Below, one piece after another: positions 59,081 through 64,000 of a DNA stretch of 64,000 nucleotides. The stretch lies in contig MU385729.1 in the NCBI GenBank assembly GCA_022497155.1, positions 1 to 64,000 on the forward strand, given 5' to 3'. The notes beneath the pieces are model-generated. The model was not told the DNA's origin. It did no database searches and saw only the letters and a list, made by a program, of their open reading frames with translations. Position 1 is the first letter of the stretch, and each line of letters opens with the position of its first letter. This stretch comes from Whalleya microplaca. Lineage: Eukaryota; Ascomycota; Sordariomycetes; Xylariales; Xylariaceae. The translations under genes and the position numbers were made by a program.

Positions 59081-61433
59081 ATTTCGAATTGCCGTAAAGT
59101 CTTAAAAATATATAGCTAAGCCTTACTTTTTAGCGGGATAATAAAAATTACTCCGCTATATTTATTTTTTATTATAAGTGTCTATTCCGATCTTTTATAC
59201 CCTTTTTTAAAGTCAAAAAAATCCTATAAAATCCTTTAAAAAAGACGGGGTAAAAAATACTTTAATCGGTATTATAATATTACCTAATAAACGTAAGTTA
59301 TAACGTAATAAAAATATTTTACTTATTTTATACCGTTAATCCTTATATTCCGTATATTTATTATTAAAACTTTTAGCGCTATTAGTCCTAAATAACCTAA
59401 CCGAGTATATTATAAAGCTTTAAAATTCTCTCTCGGGCACGCGAGATCCCTAAAAGGTTTTTATAACTTGTTTCTTTTTATTATAAAAAAAACTAATACT
59501 TTTATTACGCTTTATTTAATCTTTTTAAATAAAGTAGCACTAATTATTATAAACTCGTTATAATATAAAAAAAACTTGTTATATTTAATAAAAACTAAGT
59601 TATACTTTCGAAAAAGCTTTTTAAATATAATATTATAATCTATAATACCGTATTATAATAAACAATCGAGTCTATAATACCAGATCCCTATATCCCTTAA
59701 ACAAACTTCCGAAATAATATTTATATAAAATCCCTTAATAAACACTATATTAATAAGCTTAAAATCTTAAAACTTTCTTCCTTCTTTAACTTAAAAAATC
59801 TTAGAAAAAATCCTTTTGCTTTATTTAGTAATAAGGAAGCTCGAAATACCTGCTTCCACTATTTCACTATTTTAAATAAAACAAAAGCTCCCTAAAACTA
59901 TTAATATTACGTTATTAACTAAATAAAAAGCTCCATAATTATCGACAATAATACATTCCGAAAGTAGGTATTTTTCGAATTTTATCGTAATATAAAAGCC
60001 CGGTAATTCTTTAAATTTAAAATCCTTAATAAGGTCGATTACTGTTCCTATAAAACAGTTAGGGACTATTAGATCTTGGGATCCTTTTTTAAGCTTCTAA
60101 CCCTTTCGATTACCCTTATTTCGTAAACTTTATTTTATTTGCTATCTCTAAAAATAAATCTTATCCGCTAGGTTTTTCTACCTAAAAAGCTTAAAACGCT
60201 CCTTAATTTCGGCTATATAAAACTTTTTCGGGATATTAATAGTTTTATCGCTTTTCCTAATAATAGCGTATTATAAGATCGCATATAATTCAGATATCCA
60301 GTAATATAGACGCTCTTTAGCTAATAAATAAAGGCATAATTACCTATTTTAAGCTCTAAAATTACTATTAGGCTTACTTAAAAATCCACTATCGGTAGAT
60401 TTTTATTTAAGGTTTAAATTATTAAGCTATCCTCCGAGCGTAACAAAAAAGCCTAAAGCTTTATTTCGAGCCTTTAACTAGTTTTTATATAATAAAACTC
60501 CGAACTAATCTCTATATTAAACTAATATAATTAATCGATTCCTTAAATAATCGTTTTTAATAATATTACCTAGCTTTTTTATTACCTAATTAAAGGCTAA
60601 ATAAGCTCCCACTATATTAAAGAAATCCTTAACCGCTAGTATTCCATTAATTTTAGAAAGTTTATAAGCTTAAACATTTATAAAAGCTCGATACTATTTC
60701 GCGTACTATTTATTAAACTTAACCGAGTTTTTTTTAGCCCTAACTAATACTTATTAATAGGTTTCTAATATTATAATTTAAATACTCGCTATTAAAAATG
60801 CTAAAAAACTCTTTAAAATTTTAACGATATTTTAAACCGTAATCACTTTTTTTTAAAAGCTTATAATTATCGCTAAAGTTTTTAAATTAAAATCGACTGT
60901 TTTAAATACCCAATTCCAGATTACGTTATAACGCCCGTAATCGTTATTTTAGTTAATAGCGGTAACGCTATAAACTTTTGCCTAATTTTTAAAGCTTTTT
61001 ATTACCTTTTTATCGGTAGGCTCGGAAAGCTTCTTTAAAGCTTATAAACAGCCTAATTTTAGCAAAGCTTGCCATTTTTACAGGCTTTTATTATAAGGTC
61101 GGAAGATCTTTATAACCTTTATAGCCCTAACTTTCTCAAGCGTAAATACTACTAAAGAAAAAGCGTAAAATTCGTTACAATCGGAAACGTTTAAATTAAT
61201 TAAATGCTATACCCCATAGATCTTACAATTAGCCTTTAATTAAATATATTACTTAAGCCAGTTATAACTGTCCTTAAAGAGCATAATAATAAAAATTAAA
61301 TCGGTTATTAAAAATATAATATTAAGCTCGTTTATAGTTCGAAAAATTATTATAAAAAGAGAGAGAGTATAAAAAATAAAATAGTTTAATTTTAATAAGT
61401 AATCACTAAAAAGCACCGGCCTTAAACGTTAAC

Positions 61434-61445
61434 CGGGCTTATAAC
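61434..61445 (-). other. primer binding site, half-tRNA initiator-Met type
   Basis: On the minus strand GTTATAAGCCCG directly follows the right LTR. Undoing one G-to-A change gives GTTATGAGCCC, complementary to the anticodon stem-loop of initiator tRNA-Met (GGGCTCATAAC). Priming from an internal cut of this tRNA is known for Copia-type elements. Confidence 0.7.
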
Positions 61446-61639
61446 TATTACAGTTATAGTATATATAAAAATTATTTAAGTATTGCCGTAATCCCTTTAA
61501 TAAAATTATATAAAGATCTAAAATCCGAAAGATCTTCTAGTTACAGAAGATCTCTTTTTAAGCCTATAGATCTCGGAGCAATATTACTCCGAGATCCATA
61601 GGCTTAAAAGAGATCTTTAATATCCCTATTATCGTGACA
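61446..61639 (-). repeat. right LTR (5' LTR of the element)
   Basis: 194 bp, the less mutated copy. It contains a long near-perfect inverted repeat at 61548-61616, with arms meeting around CAATATTA, and a smaller one just before it (GATCTTCT...AGAAGATC). Confidence 0.93.
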
Positions 61640-61644
61640 CTAAA
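61640..61644. repeat. target-site duplication CTAAA, right copy
   Basis: Identical to 53463-53467 on the other side of the element. Confidence 0.85.
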
Positions 61645-63399
61645 GTTTACAAGCCCCGAATTGTTACACACAATATCGAGCCACCCTTACGCTCGTGTAG
61701 ATCCTACAACATAGCTCTTTATATCTATCCTTTGTTAATGCTACATCATCATATAATCATGCAGAGCCCATAGGGCAAGTAGTATTACCCTTGCTCTTTT
61801 CAGCGCCGCCTGAGAACCCGCAAACACCGAGACCATCTGCTCACAGCATGTAGGAGCCGCTTCAAGACATTGCTGAGGCAGACGTAGCTGAAATATCATT
61901 GTATGAGTGTCTAGTAACTCCGGTACTATGCCAACCATCATAGCAACGCCTCAGCCTAGACTCTCTGTGAACTCCCTAGTGCCCCGGGCAACTCGGACAA
62001 AACCTATCGCGTAGTTGGCCGGTGCAACTGAAAGCCATATGGTTGCTAATAACACGACGCCCTACCGCCCTTCGGGGTAGTCCAAGAAACATGTCCAATG
62101 GCCTGGTGGTCAATATCCAAATTCCAGTTTGAAATTAATGCTCAAAATAATGGTTCAATAGTTCGAAGTTAATGCTCAAAATAAATTTTTTTTCTTCCCA
62201 ATATCAGAATTCCAGTTCGAAACTCACGTTCAGAACAATATAGTTCAAGTCTCATGTTATGCGGGTAGAGGAGTTGATTAGATCCCCTTTCCACTGTTCT
62301 TTTTTCCCCGAGTGTCTGTTCTAAAAATATATGCTGTAAACTGTAGATCGTCCTCTTTTGTGGTGCGGTAAGTCAAACCCAAGGGTTTTTGCAGGCACTA
62401 TTCCATGGCTCGCCTGATGTTAAGTGTGGCACAGTGAAGTGAAGCCGCTGAGGCGGAAGAAGCCGAGTACCAAGCTTTCTAACACAACTGAGCATAGCTA
62501 GCCAACGGCGGTCTCACTGAAAGTCTACGGGAGAAGAACTTACTAGTTACGGAATACGTTCAAGGAAATTTACTTGTGACCCTAGTTGAACGCAATATGG
62601 AGGTATGGAGGCAGCTATGGCGGGTGATCGATAGAAGCAGTCATGTAGCAACAAATCTCAGGAAAGAGGTTGGGCCGTGCGAAGTGGAACAAGGAGAGCG
62701 GATACGATGGTTGTAGCTGTGCGAAGTAAACAGCCATTTCTCTTTATTCTAGCGATTTATTGATATAAGGATGCTTAACGAAAAATCGGGAATTTTTTGA
62801 ATCCGTCACTAGAATGGCAGTGGGGCGGGAAGCAACTCATCTAGACGCTGGTCGTTTACTGAAGTATCAGTCAACCACAGACTCGAAACTGTCTATAATG
62901 GATTTAATGCTATATTAATCACTTGGTAAAGCTACTTAGTCTAGAACTGCGGTATGCCCATCACCAATCCCCACATAGGAACTCCCAACTCCCTAGTCTA
63001 CAACGAAAGATAGACGCCAATAATAATGATAGATCATATGCAGAGGAAATAAGAAAGAGTGTGATGGTAAAAGCCATGAGATGCTTCATGCAACTGGATG
63101 TCAGGTGATAACCTTGGTGTTTAAATGGAACCTTGTAACTAGACAGCCCAATTCAACTCATTGTGGCTTTCAAGGCATTCGACATGCATCGCCTTAAGCG
63201 GAGATGGACACTGGTTGCTTGACACCGGTAGAAGCCTCGACGTCTTGAGGCAAGCGAATGGGGTGTTGATCGTCATCAATGTCGTGGTAGACGGGTGGGT
63301 TGACGGTGAAGTGAACCGGAGTACAGTTCTTGAACGAATGAAGAAAGGCGATGATGAGTTCAAAAGCCCTACACGAAGAATTGTCAGTTTCAAAACTAG
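61645..63399. other. intergenic, 1.75 kb
   Basis: Composition returns to normal immediately after the element. A short near-repeat (caatatccaaattccagttt, caatatcagaattccagttc) occurs at about 62110 and 62200. No gene recognised. Confidence 0.55.
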
Positions 63400-63942
63400 T
63401 CAGTCGGCAGCATCGAGGTAGGAGCCATACCCTATCATATAGCCCATGATGGTGATAGCGCCTAGGTTAGCTGCCCGATTGAATGAGAAATGCCATGACT
63501 GCGTGGTTAGGACCCCGGTCAGGATTATAAGCACGCTGCCCAAGACGAAGTCGACGAGCCAACCAGCAGCTATCTTCTTCTTGCCGTCGTCATGGTCATC
63601 ATTGCCGCCGAGGAAGTTCAACTTCCATTTGCCAAGAATGAAGCTGACCTCGGGCACGGTATTGCCTGGTCCAGAGATGGCCTTCCATCGATTGGGAGGG
63701 ATGCAGGTGATGATATTCCATAACAAGATGAATATCGTCCACGTCAACAAGAAGCCGGACAAGGCGGCACGCGGGGAGCCCACCGCTTCTAAGAGGAAGT
63801 TCGTGAAGGATAGGATAAGGACAATAGCTCGGTTTATCAGTTGACAGGAAACAGTACGGGCTGGCTTCTTGGGCGTGTCATCGTCGTCGTCGTGCCCTCG
63901 ATAAGGCGAAAGAAGAGGGCTTTGCGAGGGCTCGTAGACCAT
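63400..63942 (-). CDS. four-helix membrane protein of unknown function
   Basis: Single open frame, 180 aa, with ATG at 63942. The N-terminus is polar with an acidic run (GHDDDDDTPKK). Four hydrophobic segments follow, at about residues 36-56, 62-84 (LSGFLLTWTIFILLWNIITC), 125-147 (LVDFVLGSVLIILTGVLTT) and 155-177 (LGAITIMGYMIGYGSYL). A hydrophilic loop with DDHDDGKKK sits between helices two and three. The topology resembles MARVEL-like small fungal membrane proteins, but I see no signature that proves it. Further exons outside the window are possible because the start lies 58 bp from its end. Confidence 0.65.
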   Translation of the reverse strand: MVYEPSQSPLLSPYRGHDDDDDTPKKPARTVSCQLINRAIVLILSFTNFLLEAVGSPRAALSGFLLTWTIFILLWNIITCIPPNRWKAISGPGNTVPEVSFILGKWKLNFLGGNDDHDDGKKKIAAGWLVDFVLGSVLIILTGVLTTQSWHFSFNRAANLGAITIMGYMIGYGSYLDAAD

Positions 63943-64000
63943 GGCAGGGTTCAGAGGCTGGGATGAGGTTGTAGACTCGATAGAACCCCGCCATGGTGAT

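Larger units (their letters stand above)
53468..61639 (-). mobile_element. RIP-degraded Ty1/Copia LTR retrotransposon
   Basis: An 8172-bp element bounded by two 194-bp LTRs and a CTAAA duplication, coding strand minus. The inner part is extremely AT-rich, TpA-rich and nearly devoid of TpG and CpA, the signature of repeat-induced point mutation; no intact frame longer than ~60 codons survives. Read on the minus strand, integrase (about 58.85-59.08 kb) precedes reverse transcriptase (about 56.69-57.17 kb), the Copia order. The primer binding site abuts the right LTR and the purine tract abuts the left LTR, also fixing the orientation. Stops in the relics are TAA/TAG where relatives have Gln or Trp, as expected from RIP. 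It cannot encode functional protein now. Confidence 0.93.

Noticed and set aside
53662..61445. Host genes in the AT-rich block
   Set aside because: No intact frame; TpA excess and CpA/TpG scarcity, flanking LTRs and Copia relics explain it as a RIP-inactivated retrotransposon.

Overview
The window looks like nuclear DNA of a filamentous ascomycete (Pezizomycotina). Genes are split by short introns of about 50-110 nt with GTRNGT-type donors, there is no operon structure, and several proteins are typical of moulds: a copper-fist factor, a Zn(II)2Cys6 factor, a Pex11 protein, dynactin p27 and an ACS-family transporter. One AT-rich block carries the TpA-rich, CpA/TpG-poor signature of repeat-induced point mutation (RIP). 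I cannot fix the order or species from sequence alone. All splice models were derived by hand from frame, splice signals and family motifs.

Left part (1-17.4 kb), mostly metabolic genes. The window opens with 95 C residues. A divergent pair follows: an intradiol ring-cleavage dioxygenase (715-1842, -) and a 3-carboxy-cis,cis-muconate cyclase-type lactonase (3124-4351, +), consecutive activities in fungal beta-ketoadipate catabolism of aromatics. Next come a CNNM/Mam3-like membrane protein with DUF21 and CBS domains (5410-7592, +), a 2-oxoglutarate/Fe(II) oxygenase (8450-9745, -), an MFS permease whose reading frame needs a 5-nt microexon (10320-12382, -), a HIT-motif protein (14863-15702, +) and a ketopantoate reductase-type protein (16151-17420, -).

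Middle part (17.4-53.4 kb). A gene-poor 11 kb precedes a copper-fist regulator (28468-30004, +), followed by another gene-poor 6 kb. Then come a Zn(II)2Cys6 regulator with an Ala-His repeat (36246-39089, -), a small SET-domain protein (42567-43211, -), a MITE-like element with two hairpin repeats (43421-43834), an unrecognised 582-aa membrane protein (44215-45963, -) and a decayed gene fragment (46426-46735). Dynactin p27 (47329-47968, -) and the complex I 51-kDa subunit (48521-50178, +) are divergent. A Pex11-family peroxisome gene (50848-52633, +) appears to have an unusually long first intron.

Right part (53.4-64 kb). A complete but RIP-destroyed Ty1/Copia retrotransposon lies on the minus strand (53468-61639). 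It has 194-bp LTRs, a CTAAA target-site duplication, a half-tRNA-iMet-type primer binding site, and recognisable integrase and reverse transcriptase relics. An additional frame runs antisense to pol near its left end. The window ends with a four-helix membrane protein of unknown function (63400-63942, -). No tRNA, rRNA or CRISPR array was found.
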